NCBI GenBank assembly: GCA_025056355.1
Contig: JANWWI010000003.1
Location: forward strand, 62,001 to 126,000
Reading direction: 5' to 3'
DNA from: Casimicrobiaceae bacterium
GTDB lineage: Bacteria; Pseudomonadota; Gammaproteobacteria; Burkholderiales; Casimicrobiaceae
DNA: 64,000 nucleotides
Below the pieces are notes generated by a model. It was not told where the DNA came from. It made no database searches and saw only the letters and a list, made by a program, of their open reading frames with translations. Both the position numbers and the translations under genes were made by a program. Position 1 is the first letter of the stretch; the number at the start of each line of letters is the position of its first letter. Below, in pieces: positions 1 through 10,139 of this stretch.

Positions 1-319
1 AGCTCTGTCTTGGGACTCACGGCGCTGGCGACCCGGCCGGGTGTCGGCCGCTTTCCGTCTGGCTCGATGCCTCGCACGATCGGGTCGTGCTCTACCCCTG
101 CCGTCGGTCGAATCGGCCCTACAGCGCACCCAGGCGCCGCCTCACAGCCCTCAAGCGGTTCGATCGCCCCGTCCCGGACTGTGCTCGCGACTCATCGATT
201 CGAAAGCCGTCTCGTCTCGCTTGGACACGCTCGCGCCTGCACAAGCCGCCTGGGGGGCAACTGTCCAGCCCGCTGCACGTTTGCACAGATGAGGCCGCAC
301 GAGCCGCGCTTGGGCGAGC
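1..319. other. Left edge, no supportable gene
   Basis: Several overlapping frames stay open here on both strands, as expected for G+C-rich DNA. Their translations are rich in Arg, Ser and Pro and show no recognisable domain, and no start has a convincing ribosome binding site. I see no tRNA or clear terminator. The stretch may belong to a gene outside the window or be intergenic. Confidence 0.4.
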
Positions 320-889
320 TCAGTCGGCGCGCGCCTGAGCCGCAACGGGCGCCATCGTGCAGAAGGAGAACGCCCGGATGCGACGCGCCGGCTCGACGCG
401 GCTGACCAGTTCAAGCCGCGCCGCGCGCGCTGTGCCATGCGGGTTGCCCAGCACCCGCTCTGCCTCGCAGCGCTCCTCGGAGCCCAGGCCACGGCAGCGC
501 AGCCGCCAGCCGGCACGTTCAAAGTGAGGCTTCAGAAACCCGATCGGTTCGTCCCACGCAAGCACCAAACGATCACCTGCCTCACCGCGCGCCGTGGCGA
601 TGCCCACCGCAAGCAAACCTCGCAATGGCTGAGGCCGCAGGAAGCGGTATTCGATGTCCAGGGCTGAACGGCTGGCTGGCCACACACGCTCAATCACATC
701 CCCCGCCGCCGCGACCGCGGGCAGATCGAAGGCCAAGACCCGCTCAAGCGCCGAGGGGTCCGCGCAGGTCATCGCCGGATCGAGTCCCAAGGTGAAGCGC
801 CCGAGGCCGCCGCTTGCCGTACAGGCGGCCTGCGCGCTCGCGGCGGCGATCAGGGAAAGCAAACAGCTCAATGCGGTGCGAAACTTCAT
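320..889 (-). CDS. Hypothetical secreted protein
   Basis: This encodes a 189-residue protein that I do not recognise. The N-terminus is a clear Sec signal peptide: basic MKFR, a hydrophobic core, then an A-Q-A cleavage site near residues 19-21. The mature part has five cysteines, including an LRCRG and an EERCE segment around residues 135-145, which would fit disulfides in the periplasm. No catalytic motif or membrane anchor is visible. The start at 889 is chosen because it gives the intact signal peptide; the upstream Shine-Dalgarno match is poor. It stands alone on the minus strand, downstream of the tRNA terminator. Export is well supported and function is unknown. Confidence 0.6.
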   Translation of the reverse strand: MKFRTALSCLLSLIAAASAQAACTASGGLGRFTLGLDPAMTCADPSALERVLAFDLPAVAAAGDVIERVWPASRSALDIEYRFLRPQPLRGLLAVGIATARGEAGDRLVLAWDEPIGFLKPHFERAGWRLRCRGLGSEERCEAERVLGNPHGTARAARLELVSRVEPARRIRAFSFCTMAPVAAQARAD

Positions 890-1367
890 GCTGCTTATGA
901 CTGGACGAGGGGATCAAAGTGCCGGCGATGTGGACGACCCGGCTTCCGGTTCGGAGACGCTACCCGAACCGAGCAAACACGGCAAGTACTGGAACGAATC
1001 ACCCCGTGAGGGCCGCTCGCCAGGGGAACCTGCTCCGCAAGGCGGAGCTAGGACCGATTTTGCCGGATCCGTCGGGCCTTTGAATCAAGTGCGAGGGCGC
1101 GCCCCTGTTCGGCGACGCAGACCGATCGATCGGCGTTGCCCTGGGAAAGCGACTCATCTTTTATACCGAAGGCAGGTTCCCAGGTCGTCCAGCTGCAACG
1201 CGTCCGTCCGCACGACTGCGCGCGGACAAACCGAGAACCGTCCGGGCTTTCGCCAACGGATTCGGTCACCCTGTGCGATCTCGGCATGGGCTGCGCCTTG
1301 AGCATCGCCCACACCATGCTCATGCCCACCCGAGATCAACAGATGGGCGCGCGTGGGCGACGCGCAT
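890..1367. other. Intergenic, nothing recognised
   Basis: About 480 bases separate the secreted protein from the tRNA terminator. Short open frames occur on both strands but show no family resemblance or convincing start signals. The promoter of the secreted protein should lie near 890-960, but I see no clear -35/-10 pair. Confidence 0.4.
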
Positions 1368-1396
1368 AAAAAAAGCCGCTAGCGCGGCTTTTTTTT
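1368..1396 (-). terminator. Rho-independent terminator of the tRNA unit
   Basis: A GC-rich inverted repeat (AGCCGC and GCGGCT with a tiny loop) is flanked by a run of A on the left and a run of T on the right. It can therefore work in either direction. It lies just past the CCA end of the minus-strand tRNA-Glu, so it most likely ends the tRNA transcript. Confidence 0.8.
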
Positions 1397-1399
1397 GAC

Positions 1400-1475
1400 T
1401 GGCGTCCCCAAGGGGATTCGAACCCCTGTTACAACCGTGAAAGGGTCGTGTCCTAGGCCTCTAGACGATGGGGAC
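1400..1475 (-). tRNA. tRNA-Glu (anticodon UUC)
   Basis: The reverse complement folds as a 76-base cloverleaf with acceptor GTCCCCA paired to TGGGGAC and an encoded GCCA end. The T-arm has the loop GTTCGAATC. The anticodon stem is CGACC/GGTTG, with one G-U pair, around a loop carrying TTC. The sequence closely resembles bacterial tRNA-Glu. It is the second tRNA of a two-tRNA unit, 62 bases after tRNA-Ala. Confidence 0.95.
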
Positions 1476-1537
1476 GTAACTCGCTTCGCCGCAAACGATG
1501 CGGTCCGCGCGGAATTCACTGAAGGAGAAAACCGGAG

Positions 1538-1613
<76 letters not shown>

Positions 1614-1627
1614 ACGGGATAGACGCG

Positions 1628-1633
1628 ATTATA
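1628..1633 (-). promoter_or_regulatory. -10 element for the tRNA-Ala/Glu unit
   Basis: The minus strand reads TATAAT, a perfect -10 hexamer, 14 bases before the mature tRNA-Ala 5' end. That would start transcription a few bases upstream of the tRNA. No good -35 is visible at 16-18 bases upstream, so the element may depend on extended contacts. Confidence 0.5.
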
Positions 1634-1719
1634 GCGCAACACGACCGCAGACGCTCCTGATCGTCGCGGCTTTTCCACCTGTTCCCTCGCTTCACACGAG
1701 CGACTCGTCGCGAAACCGC

Positions 1720-2226
1720 TTAGGCACGTCCGGACGAAGCATCGTTGCGATCCGGTTCGAGATCGCCTGCAGGACCTCGACGCCCCAGACGTTCGCGCAG
1801 CGCAGTCCAAATACTGCCCGTCTCCGAGACGGCCTCCAGGGTCGTGATGTCCTGAGCGAGCAGGCGCCAGGCATCTTCGGGCAGTTCGTCGCGGAAGATG
1901 AGAACGCTGCGGCCGATCACCTCCGCCTGCACGAGCATCGCGTACGGACACAAAAACGCCCTCTGGATCGGCGCACGCTGGCGGCGCATCGGGTTCGTCC
2001 GGCTGCGGGGTTGCTGCCTTGCGCTACGCGCCTGTTTGACTGCACCGAGCAGCTGTTGCACGACCTCGGCATCAAATACCGCACGCCGTCGCAACCATGA
2101 CTCAACGCCGAGCGCCATCAGCGCAAAAAGCACGGCGAGCAGATAGGCGCCTTCAACAGCGGCACCGAGGGCCGCAACGGCGACAAGGCACGCCGTCATG
2201 AGCTGAAAGCGCCGCCGCAGGCTCAC
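1720..2226 (-). CDS. Small two-helix membrane protein
   Basis: This encodes 168 residues with no family I recognise. After a basic start (SLRRRF) there are two closely spaced hydrophobic segments at about residues 10-26 and 28-44, then a cytoplasmic-looking, Arg-rich soluble part. The GTG start at 2226 overlaps the ppsA stop codon by 4 bases (GTGA), so translation is probably coupled to ppsA. The family and any role in pyruvate/PEP metabolism are unknown. The membrane prediction is good and the functional link is only positional. Confidence 0.6.
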   Translation of the reverse strand: MSLRRRFQLMTACLVAVAALGAAVEGAYLLAVLFALMALGVESWLRRRAVFDAEVVQQLLGAVKQARSARQQPRSRTNPMRRQRAPIQRAFLCPYAMLVQAEVIGRSVLIFRDELPEDAWRLLAQDITTLEAVSETGSIWTALRERLGRRGPAGDLEPDRNDASSGRA

Positions 2227-4643
2227 GCGGACTCACTCGCAGGCGCCTGCGCCGCGCGCGCAAGCCTGAGCCAGGTATCGACGGCGGCGTCCGGATTGAG
2301 CGAGATCGATTCGATGCCGCGCTCGACCAACCACTGCGCTAGATCCGGGTGGTCCGAGGGCCCCTGCCCGCAAATCCCGACGTACTTTCCGCGCGCGCGG
2401 CAGGCATCGATCGCCATTCCGAGCATCGTTTTGACGGCGGGATCGCGCTCATCAAAGCTAGTGGCGATCGGACCGCCAGAGTCACGATCAACCGCCAGCG
2501 TGAGCTGCGTCAGATCGTTGGATCCAATCGAAAAGCCATCGAAAAAGTCGAGAAACGACTCGGCCAGCAGCGCATTTGAGGGCACCTCGCACATCATGAT
2601 GAGCCGCAGCCCGGCTTTGCCGCGTTCGAGCCCGTGACGGGCAAGCGCCTCCACCACGGCCTTGGCTTCCGCAATCGTGCGTACAAACGGGACCATCACT
2701 TCAACGTTGGTGAGCCCCATCGTTTCGCGCACGTAGCGAAGCGCTTCGCACTCCAGTGCAAAGCACTCGGCAAACTCGGCCGCGATGTAGCGCGAAGCCC
2801 CGCGGAAGCCCAACATCGGGTTTTCCTCCTTGGGCTCGTAGCGGTCGCCACCCAGCAAGTTGGCGTATTCGTTGGATTTGAAGTCGCTCAGGCGGACGAT
2901 CACGGGACGCGGGAAGAAAGCCGCCGCGATCGTCGCAACGCCCTCGGCGAGCCGCCGGACAAAGAAATCGCGCGGCGTCGGATAGCCCGCGATGCGCTCG
3001 GCAATGCGCTCACGCAGCGCCTCGGGCAGCCGATCGAATTCGAGTAAGGCCTTCGGATGCACGCCGATTTGTCGGTTGATGATGAATTCAAGGCGCGCCA
3101 GGCCCACGCCGTGGTTGGGCAATTGCGCGAATTCGAAGGCCAAATCGGGGTTGGCCACGTTGAGCATGATCTTCACGGGCGCCGGCGGCATGCGATCGAG
3201 TTCGACCGTGCGCTCTTCGAACGCGAGCGCCCCGGCGTAGACCTTACCGGTATCTCCTTCGGCGCAGCACACCGTGACCGGCTCGCCGGGGGGAAGCGCT
3301 TCCGTCGCGTCGCCGCAGCCCACGATTGCCGGAATGCCAAGCTCGCGCGCGATGATGGTCGCATGGCAGGTACGCCCGCCGCGATTGGTCACGATCGCAG
3401 CGGCGCGCTTCATGACCGGCTCCCAGTCCGGATCGGTCATGTCGGCCACAAGCACATCGCCGGGCTGGACGATCTCCATTTGGCTCGCATCGCGCACGAC
3501 GCGCACCGCGCCGCGGCCGATTTTTTGTCCGATCGCCCGACCTTGCGTGAGCACCCGTCCGGTCTCGGTGAGCCGGTAACGCACGAGATGCCGCTCCCGT
3601 TCGCGCGATTTGACGGTCTCGGGCCGTGCTTGCAGGATGTAGAGCCGGCCGGTCTCGCCGTCCTTGGCCCATTCGATGTCCATCGGCCGCTGGTAGTGCC
3701 GCTCAATCGTGAGCGCATAGCGCGCCAGCTCTTCGACCTCAGCATCGCTGAGCGAAAAGCGCTGCCGCATGGCGAGCGGCACATCAACCACCTGCGTCGA
3801 GCGACCCGCACTGGCCTCGGAGCCAAACACCATCATCTGCTGTTTGCTGCCGAGCGAACGGCGCAGAATGGCTGGCCGCCCCCCTTGCAGTGTGGCTTTG
3901 TGCACGTAGAACTCGTCGGGATTGACGGCCCCCTGCACGACCATCTCGCCGAGCCCCCAAGAAGAGGTGATGAACACGACCTCACGAAAGCCCGACTCGG
4001 TATCGAGCGTAAACATCACGCCCGCAGCGCCCGTGTCCGCACGCACCATCTGCTGAACGCCTACCGAGAGCGCCACCGGTCGATTCGCGTAGCCGGTGTG
4101 GACCCGATAGGCAATCGCGCGATCGTTGTAGAGACTCGCAAACACGCGCCGCACGGCGTCAAGGACGGCCGCAACACCCGAGATGTTGAGGTAGGTTTCC
4201 TGTTGCCCCGCAAAGCTCGCATCGGGCAGGTCCTCGGCCGTGGCTGAAGAGCGCACGGCCCAGCGAATCGGTCCTCCGGCCCGTGCTTCAAGTGCGCGAA
4301 TCGAATCCTCGATCAGGCGTTCCAGCTCCTCGGGCAGGGGCGCCGCTTCGATCCAGCCCCGGATTTCGGCTCCCGCCGCGGCCAGTTCTGAGACGTTCTC
4401 GATGTTGAGGCCGGCAAGCCGACGCGCGATGCGCTCCTCGAGCCCGTTACGGGCAAGAAACAAGCGAAAGGCCGTCGCGCTCGTGGCAAAACCGCCCGGC
4501 ACGGCCACGCCGTGCTGCGTGAGCTTACCAAGCATCTCGCCAAGTGAGGCGTTTTTGCCGCCAAACTCGGCGACATCCGACAGACGCAAGGCCTGCAGAG
4601 GAAGCACAAGCGGTGCTTCCGAGACGGTGTGGCTAAGCGGCAC
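2223..4643 (-). CDS. ppsA: Phosphoenolpyruvate synthase
   Basis: PEP synthase converts pyruvate, ATP and water to PEP, AMP and phosphate, the entry step for gluconeogenesis from C3 acids. Three regions are visible: an N-terminal ATP-binding domain ([10 protein letters not shown] near the start), the swivelling phosphohistidine domain with [12 protein letters not shown] (His near residue 427), and a C-terminal PEP/pyruvate barrel containing [12 protein letters not shown] prefer the GTG at 4643 (806 residues), which follows a GAGGGGG ribosome site. An ATG at 4673 is also possible but overlaps a TACAAT that may be the -10. The length matches the family (about 790-810). The regulator PpsR is encoded nearby on the other strand at 6110. 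Confidence 0.95.
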   Translation of the reverse strand: MPLSHTVSEAPLVLPLQALRLSDVAEFGGKNASLGEMLGKLTQHGVAVPGGFATSATAFRLFLARNGLEERIARRLAGLNIENVSELAAAGAEIRGWIEAAPLPEELERLIEDSIRALEARAGGPIRWAVRSSATAEDLPDASFAGQQETYLNISGVAAVLDAVRRVFASLYNDRAIAYRVHTGYANRPVALSVGVQQMVRADTGAAGVMFTLDTESGFREVVFITSSWGLGEMVVQGAVNPDEFYVHKATLQGGRPAILRRSLGSKQQMMVFGSEASAGRSTQVVDVPLAMRQRFSLSDAEVEELARYALTIERHYQRPMDIEWAKDGETGRLYILQARPETVKSRERERHLVRYRLTETGRVLTQGRAIGQKIGRGAVRVVRDASQMEIVQPGDVLVADMTDPDWEPVMKRAAAIVTNRGGRTCHATIIARELGIPAIVGCGDATEALPPGEPVTVCCAEGDTGKVYAGALAFEERTVELDRMPPAPVKIMLNVANPDLAFEFAQLPNHGVGLARLEFIINRQIGVHPKALLEFDRLPEALRERIAERIAGYPTPRDFFVRRLAEGVATIAAAFFPRPVIVRLSDFKSNEYANLLGGDRYEPKEENPMLGFRGASRYIAAEFAECFALECEALRYVRETMGLTNVEVMVPFVRTIAEAKAVVEALARHGLERGKAGLRLIMMCEVPSNALLAESFLDFFDGFSIGSNDLTQLTLAVDRDSGGPIATSFDERDPAVKTMLGMAIDACRARGKYVGICGQGPSDHPDLAQWLVERGIESISLNPDAAVDTWLRLARAAQAPASESA

Positions 4644-5277
4644 GGTATCCCCCTCGCGATAACTGGTCCCCATTGTATGCGCGACGAACGCCTGACTTGC
4701 TGCACCGCAACAAAGCATGCGCGATGATCGCTGCATCGTATGATTCTGGCGTTGCCGGGTTTTGCGTTCGCGCACGGTGTCGTGCAAGCGCTCTCAGCGT
4801 TTTCAAGGATGCTTTTTGAGTTGCACGATGATCTAAACGCCTTGGCGACGCGCGGAAGAGATGTCCACCCGAACGAGCTAGACAAGTGGCTGAAGTTGGC
4901 CGGAAGGACTTTGGCATTTCCCGGTCTGCCTGGTGACACGAGCCGCCGGACTGCGGCAGACCGATTGCCGTCCAGAACTGCTATCGGTTGAGACCTCGCT
5001 TCAAACAGAATCGCCCGCGCCGAGCAATCTTTTCAGAAAAAACGCATTCGATCCTTGATACGCGGTGCCCGTACAACAAGAACCGCTTGCGACCAACCCG
5101 TCAACCGGTGAAGCACAAGCTGCCCGTTGTCTTGGGCCTACCCGGTCGGGCCCGGGCATGCGCTTTGTGGGTTGCTCTCGCGCAACGAAAATAGCAAAGA
5201 GCGACGATGCAGCGCAACCCGTTGAGCCTATTGAGACGCCACGTCTGCAATCGTCGTACTGAGCGCGCATCCCCGCC
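4644..5277. other. Divergent intergenic region, ppsA / PHP gene
   Basis: About 630 bases hold no convincing gene. On the minus strand TACAAT at 4672-4677 could be the ppsA -10, placing a transcript start about 20 bases before the preferred GTG. Short open frames (for example 4740-4991 plus) have no recognisable features. The promoter for the PHP-ppsR pair should also lie here but I cannot point to it. Confidence 0.4.
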
Positions 5278-6117
5278 GTGATTGCTGATCTGCATGCCCA
5301 TAGCACCTATTCAGATGGCACCTTGACGCCGGGCGCCCTGGTTGCGCACGCTCAGGCAGCAGCAGTGACGCATCTTGCGCTCACCGACCACGATGAACTG
5401 CGAGGTCTCGAAGAAGCCGCGGCGGCGGCCCGCAGAGCCGGCATTGTTTTTATCCCAGGTGTCGAAATTTCGTCCCAGTTTGCCGGGCAGTCCGTGCACG
5501 TGGTCGGACTCGGTATTGACCCGAGTGAGTCGCGGCTAGTTGCCCGGCTCGACGCGCTGCGCCAGTGGCGACGCGAGCGAGCCCAACGCATGGCCGAAGG
5601 CTTGGCGCAGGCTGGTATTCCAGGCGCTCTCGAAGGAGCGCTTCGCTACGTACACAACCCGGATGTCATCTCCCGCACGCATTTTGCGCGCTACCTCGTC
5701 GAGGCCGGCTATTGCGCAAATAAAGGCGAAGTCTTTGCGCGATTCATGAAGCCAGGCAAACCCGGCTATGTGCCCGACTGCTGGCTTGAGCTCGACGAGG
5801 CGGTAAGTCTGATTCGTGGTGCTGGCGGTGTGGCTGTGCTGGCCCACCCGGGACGCTACGCCTTCGACGTGACCACGATGAACGCTTGTCTGGATGTTTT
5901 TGTCGCCGCAGGCGGACAGGCCATCGAAGTTCTCTCAGGCGCGCACACACCGGCTGATTGGTCCCGTTTTGGCGCAATCGCGCGACGACGCGGGCTCTAC
6001 GGATCGGTCGGCAGCGACTTTCACGGCTCTGAAGAAGGACGGGTTCAGCTTGGAACCCTGCCGTTGCTTTCGCCTTCGATCCCGCACGTGCTTGCGCTTT
6101 TGCCGAGCTATGGCTGA
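5278..6117 (+). CDS. PHP-domain phosphatase (nucleoside 3',5'-bisphosphatase type)
   Basis: This is a PHP superfamily metal-dependent phosphoesterase of 279 residues, resembling the YciV/RNase AM and nucleoside 3',5'-bisphosphate phosphatase group. Metal-binding motifs appear in order: DLHAHSTYSDG at residues 4-14, LTDHDEL near 38, GVEIS near 61, AHPGRY near 190 and GSDFHG near 247. Such enzymes hydrolyse pAp-type nucleotides or trim RNA 5' ends in the cytosol. The start is a GTG at 5278; the upstream site is weak. The stop overlaps the ppsR start by 8 bases, which implies one operon. The exact substrate cannot be told from sequence. Confidence 0.85.
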   Translation: MIADLHAHSTYSDGTLTPGALVAHAQAAAVTHLALTDHDELRGLEEAAAAARRAGIVFIPGVEISSQFAGQSVHVVGLGIDPSESRLVARLDALRQWRRERAQRMAEGLAQAGIPGALEGALRYVHNPDVISRTHFARYLVEAGYCANKGEVFARFMKPGKPGYVPDCWLELDEAVSLIRGAGGVAVLAHPGRYAFDVTTMNACLDVFVAAGGQAIEVLSGAHTPADWSRFGAIARRRGLYGSVGSDFHGSEEGRVQLGTLPLLSPSIPHVLALLPSYG

Positions 6118-6931
6118 ACGGCGCACGGTCTTTTTTATTTCCGATCGCACCGGGATTACGGCCGAGGCACTCGGCAACTCGTTGCTGTCGCAGTTCGACG
6201 GCTTCGAGTTCAAACGCGTGACCCTGCCATTCGTCGATTCCGCTGAGGCCGTGGACCACGCAATCGCGCAAATCGAGGCGGCGGCCGCCTCCGGCCTGCG
6301 TCCGCTTGTTATCAGCTCGATCGTCGATGAAGCGCTGTCGGAACGCATCCGCAGTTGTTCGGCGCTGGTGCTCGACGTGTTTCACACCTTTCTTGTGCCG
6401 CTGGAACAGGAGCTTGGCGTCAAAAGCGCGCACGCCGCCGGTCGTTCGCACGGGTTGCGCGACCCGCGCGAGTACTTTGCGCGTATCGAAGCGATTCATT
6501 TCACGATCGCCCACGACGACGGGCAAAGCATCAAAGACCTCGAAAGCGCCCAGGTGATCCTGATCGGCGTGTCCCGTTGCGGCAAAACGCCGACCTCGCT
6601 GTACCTGGGGTTGCAGTGCGGGATCCGATGCGCGAATTTCCCGCTCACCCCCGAGGACTTCGAGCGCGATCGCTTGCCCGATTCGATCACGCCTTTTCGC
6701 GCACGGCTGTTCGGTCTGACCATCGACCCAGAACGGTTGGCGAGAATTCGCGAGGAACGCCGTCCGGGTTCACGCTACGCCAGCCTTGCGCAATGCCGTT
6801 ACGAGGTCGAAGCCGCCGAGCGCCTCATGCGCCGCTGCGGCGTGCCGATGCTCGATACCTCGACGCGCTCCATCGAGGAGCTGGCCACGACCATCCTGCG
6901 CGATATGAACCTGGAGCGCCACATCTTCTGA
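6110..6931 (+). CDS. ppsR: PEP synthase regulatory kinase/pyrophosphorylase
   Basis: This bifunctional enzyme controls PEP synthase: it phosphorylates a Thr near the catalytic His using ADP and removes the phosphate with inorganic phosphate. The protein has 273 residues, normal for the DUF299 family. The N-terminus has the family pattern VFFISDRTGITAEALG, and a P-loop GVSRCGKTPTS sits at about residues 153-163. The ATG at 6110 lies inside the end of the PHP gene, so translation is probably coupled. Its target ppsA lies about 1.5 kb away on the opposite strand. Confidence 0.93.
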   Translation: MAERRTVFFISDRTGITAEALGNSLLSQFDGFEFKRVTLPFVDSAEAVDHAIAQIEAAAASGLRPLVISSIVDEALSERIRSCSALVLDVFHTFLVPLEQELGVKSAHAAGRSHGLRDPREYFARIEAIHFTIAHDDGQSIKDLESAQVILIGVSRCGKTPTSLYLGLQCGIRCANFPLTPEDFERDRLPDSITPFRARLFGLTIDPERLARIREERRPGSRYASLAQCRYEVEAAERLMRRCGVPMLDTSTRSIEELATTILRDMNLERHIF

Positions 6932-7056
6932 GGTCGCCGTCGAAACAGCCCGATGGCCTCCTGCTCGGTCTCACCGTATGCTTCAAGCTCGTGAAGTGAG
7001 GCGCAACGGCCCCAGGGTCGCTGCCTCCTCTCAACAATCGCAAGGAGGACACATCT

Positions 7057-8016
7057 ATGTTGCCTATCGCTCGTCTTTCGCTCGTGTTCGCGTTTGCCTT
7101 CACTGTGCTTGCGCAACCGAGTATCGCCTTCGATAGCCTCAAGATCATGATCGGCGCCAACCCCGGCGGCGGCTTCGACCAGACCGGCCGCGGCATCGGC
7201 AAGGCGATGCAGGATGCCGGGGTGGTCAAGAGCGTGCAATACGAAAACAAAGGCGGTGCGGGTGGCACGATCGCGCTGGCGCAGTTTGTCAACGCGCAGA
7301 AAGGCGACCCCAATGCGCTCATCGTGACTGGCGCGGTGATGGTGGGCGCCATCGTGCAAAACAAGCCGCCGATCACGCTGGCCAATGCCACGCCGATTGC
7401 GCGGCTTTTCTATGAGTACAACGTGTTTGTCGTGCCGGCCAACTCGCCGATCAAGTCGATGGCCGATGTGATTGCGCAGCTCAAAAAGGATCCCGGCTCG
7501 GTCAAATGGGGCGGCGGTTCGCGCGGCTCGGTCGATCACATCTCGGTGGCCATGATCGCCAAGGCGGTCGGCGTCGATCCGGCCAAGATCAACTATGTGC
7601 CCTTCCAGGGTGGCGGCGAAGCCTCGGCTGCCATCCTCGGCGGCCATGTCACCGTAGGCACCTCGGGCTGGAACGAGATGGCGCAGTTCATCAAAAGCGG
7701 CCGCATGCGCGCACTTGCCGTGACGAGCCCCGAGCGCATCGCCGACAAGCAGACGCCCACCCTGAAGGAGCAAGGCATCGATGTGGTGATCGGCAACTGG
7801 CGCGGTGTCTATGGCGCACCCGGCATCACCCCGGCACAGCAAAAGGCCCTGATCGACGCCGTGGTCGCCGGCACTCGGCAGAAGTCTTGGACCGACGCGC
7901 TCGCAGGCAACGAGTGGATCCCCGCGCTGCTGACGGGCGAAGAGTTTGGCAAGTTCGTCGATGCCGAGCACAAGCGCCTCGAAGAGCTCATGCGCTCCGT
8001 GGGCCTTGTGAAATAA
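7057..8016 (+). CDS. tctC: Tripartite tricarboxylate transporter receptor
   Basis: This is the periplasmic solute-binding protein of a TTT-type secondary transporter, feeding a carboxylate such as citrate to the TctAB membrane pair. It has 319 residues with a signal peptide through about residue 24 (ending PSIAF). Family features include IGANPGGGFDQTGR after the signal, NKGGAGG near residue 65, and a C-terminal EEFGKFVDAEHKR. The ribosome site AAGGAGGA is strong, 8 bases before the ATG. It is first in a tctC-tctB-tctA operon. The ligand cannot be predicted, because this family is large and varied in Burkholderiales. Confidence 0.9.
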   Translation: MLPIARLSLVFAFAFTVLAQPSIAFDSLKIMIGANPGGGFDQTGRGIGKAMQDAGVVKSVQYENKGGAGGTIALAQFVNAQKGDPNALIVTGAVMVGAIVQNKPPITLANATPIARLFYEYNVFVVPANSPIKSMADVIAQLKKDPGSVKWGGGSRGSVDHISVAMIAKAVGVDPAKINYVPFQGGGEASAAILGGHVTVGTSGWNEMAQFIKSGRMRALAVTSPERIADKQTPTLKEQGIDVVIGNWRGVYGAPGITPAQQKALIDAVVAGTRQKSWTDALAGNEWIPALLTGEEFGKFVDAEHKRLEELMRSVGLVK

Positions 8017-8140
8017 AGGCGCGATCGGTCCTTCAAAAGCTTCGAGGCGCGCCGCTCGACTGGCTTTCATGGCAAGCCGCACGCCCTGCTTGTGAGCCTC
8101 GGCTTCAGAGTCGACCCAAGCGCCTCGGAGCGATACCCAG

Positions 8141-8608
8141 ATGACCCGCGCCTGGCAAATCGGCATCGCCTGCTTCGTCCTGTTGCTGGCGGTCGTCTAC
8201 GCCCTGGGGATCCCCGGGCTTCCGGCCGAAACCGGCTATGCCGGGATCGGACCGCGGTTTGCCCCCACGATCATCAGCCTCTTACTCGCGGTGGTGGGAA
8301 CGCTTTTGCTCTGGCAGGCCCTGTGTGGCGGCTTTCGCGGCTTTCGTGACCCGCTTGCGCAGGTGCGTCCGGATCTGCGCGGCGCGCTCTGGGTCAGCGC
8401 TGGGGTGCTCGCCAATGCGCTTCTCATCACCCGCATCGGCTTTGTGCTCTCGGCCACGCTTCTTTTTGTCTGCGTGGCGCGCGGCTTCGGCTCGCGGCAA
8501 CCCGTGCGGGATGCAGTGATTGGATTCCTACTCGTACTGCCCGTGTTTTGGCTCTTTTCCCGCGTGCTCGATGTCAATTTGCCGCGGCTCGTGAGCGATT
8601 GGCTGTGA
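8141..8608 (+). CDS. tctB: Tripartite tricarboxylate transporter small membrane subunit
   Basis: This 155-residue protein has about four to five hydrophobic segments (near residues 5-23, 43-62, 83-105 and 122-145), as expected for TctB, the small subunit that pairs with TctA. It lies 124 bases after tctC and ends 9 bases before tctA. Sequence conservation in TctB is low, so the call rests on topology, length and position between tctC and tctA. The ATG at 8141 begins MTRAWQ just before the first helix. Confidence 0.85.
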   Translation: MTRAWQIGIACFVLLLAVVYALGIPGLPAETGYAGIGPRFAPTIISLLLAVVGTLLLWQALCGGFRGFRDPLAQVRPDLRGALWVSAGVLANALLITRIGFVLSATLLFVCVARGFGSRQPVRDAVIGFLLVLPVFWLFSRVLDVNLPRLVSDWL

Positions 8609-8617
8609 GGCCACACG

Positions 8618-10129
8618 ATGGCTGAAACCTGGAACCTTCTGCTTGCCGGCTTTGCTTCGGCGCTCACGCCCGCCAACCTCGGTTGGGCCTTTCTCGGCTG
8701 TCTGCTTGGAACCGCCGTGGGGGTGCTGCCCGGAATCGGCCCGGCGCTCACCGTCGCGATGCTGCTTCCAGTGACCGCCAAGGTCGATCCCTCGGGTGCG
8801 CTGATCATGCTTTGCGGGGTGTTCTACGGGGCGGCCTATGGTGGCTCCACCACCTCGATCCTCATGAACACGCCCGGCGAGAGCGCCTCGATCATGACCG
8901 CGCTCGAAGGCAACCGCATGGCCAAAAACGGCCGGGCAGGCCCGGCGCTTGCCACAGCTGCCATGGGCTCCTTCGTGGCCGGCACGATCGGTGTGGTCTT
9001 GCTAACGCTGTTTGCGCCGTTGGTGGCCGAATGGGCGCTCAAGTTCGGCCCCGCGGAGTTCTTCTCGCTCATGGTGCTTGCCTTCGTGACGGTCTCGGCG
9101 GTGCTCGGTGCATCGATGCTGCGCGGCATGACCTCGCTTGCGCTTGGGCTTGCCATCGGGCTGGTAGGGATGGATGCCATCGCGGGGATTCCGCGCTACA
9201 CCGGTGGGATTCCGGAGTTGATCGACGGCATCGAGTTCGTGCTCGTCGCGGTAGGACTCTTCGCCGTGGGTGAGGCGCTCTACAACGTGCTCTACGAGCC
9301 GAAAACGCCGGGCAGCCGCAATCCGCTCTCCTCGATCTGGATGAGCCGCGAGGACTGGCGTCGTTCTTGGCCGGCATGGCTGCGCGGCACGGCAATCGGC
9401 TTTCCCTTCGGCTCCATTCCCGCAGGCGGGGCGGAAATTCCGACCTTTTTGTCCTATTCAACCGAGCGCAAGCTTTCCAAGCATCCAGAGGACTTTTCCA
9501 ACGCCGGCGGCCCCGGGGCAATCGAGGGGGTTGCCGGGCCTGAAGCGGCCAACAATGCCTGCTCGGCCGGGGCACTTGTGCCGCTTCTGACGCTTGGTAT
9601 TCCCACCTCGGCGACCGCTGCGGTGCTCCTCGGAGCGTTTCAAAACTACAACATCCAGCCCGGCCCACTGCTCTTCCAGACGAGCGGGCCGCTGGTCTGG
9701 ACGCTCATTGCCTCGCTCTACATCGGCAACCTGATGCTCCTTGTGCTCAACCTTCCTCTCGTGGGGCTCTGGGCGCGACTGCTCACGATTCCGCGACCGC
9801 AGCTCTACGCGGGGATTCTGGTCTTTGCCTCGATCGGGGTCTACAGCATGCGCCAGAGCAGCTTCGATCTTTTCCTGATGTTCGCCATCGGAGCAATCGG
9901 GGTGGTGATGCGACGCTTCGACTTCCCGGTCGCACCGGTCATCATCGGCATGATCCTGGGCCCGATGGCCGAGAAACAGCTGCGCAACGCCTTGTCGATC
10001 TCGCAGGGCGACTGGCTCGTGTTCTTCAAGCAGCCGATCGCCGCGACCTTCATGTTGCTCACGATCGCGGTGCTCTTCGTCCCGATGCTGCTGCGGCGCA
10101 AGGGCGTGACTTTGAAAGAGGACGACTGA
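8618..10129 (+). CDS. tctA: Tripartite tricarboxylate transporter large permease
   Basis: TctA is the large inner-membrane permease of the TTT system and moves the carboxylate by a cation gradient. The 503-residue product is hydrophobic throughout, with about 11-12 helices. It carries typical TctA signatures: [17 protein letters not shown] near residue 37, [16 protein letters not shown] near 68, and [16 protein letters not shown] near 265. It ends 10 bases from the convergent S9 peptidase gene. No TctDE-type two-component regulator is nearby. Confidence 0.94.
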   Translation: MAETWNLLLAGFASALTPANLGWAFLGCLLGTAVGVLPGIGPALTVAMLLPVTAKVDPSGALIMLCGVFYGAAYGGSTTSILMNTPGESASIMTALEGNRMAKNGRAGPALATAAMGSFVAGTIGVVLLTLFAPLVAEWALKFGPAEFFSLMVLAFVTVSAVLGASMLRGMTSLALGLAIGLVGMDAIAGIPRYTGGIPELIDGIEFVLVAVGLFAVGEALYNVLYEPKTPGSRNPLSSIWMSREDWRRSWPAWLRGTAIGFPFGSIPAGGAEIPTFLSYSTERKLSKHPEDFSNAGGPGAIEGVAGPEAANNACSAGALVPLLTLGIPTSATAAVLLGAFQNYNIQPGPLLFQTSGPLVWTLIASLYIGNLMLLVLNLPLVGLWARLLTIPRPQLYAGILVFASIGVYSMRQSSFDLFLMFAIGAIGVVMRRFDFPVAPVIIGMILGPMAEKQLRNALSISQGDWLVFFKQPIAATFMLLTIAVLFVPMLLRRKGVTLKEDD

Positions 10130-10139
10130 GCGGTGAGCT

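Noticed and set aside
3057..4247. Long plus-strand open frame of about 396 codons antisense to ppsA
   Set aside because: The opposite strand encodes a clear PEP synthase. The translation is His/Arg-rich without a domain, typical of frames opposite G+C-rich genes.
4740..4991. 83-codon plus-strand frame upstream of the PHP gene
   Set aside because: No ribosome site, no family resemblance, and it lies in the probable ppsA control region.
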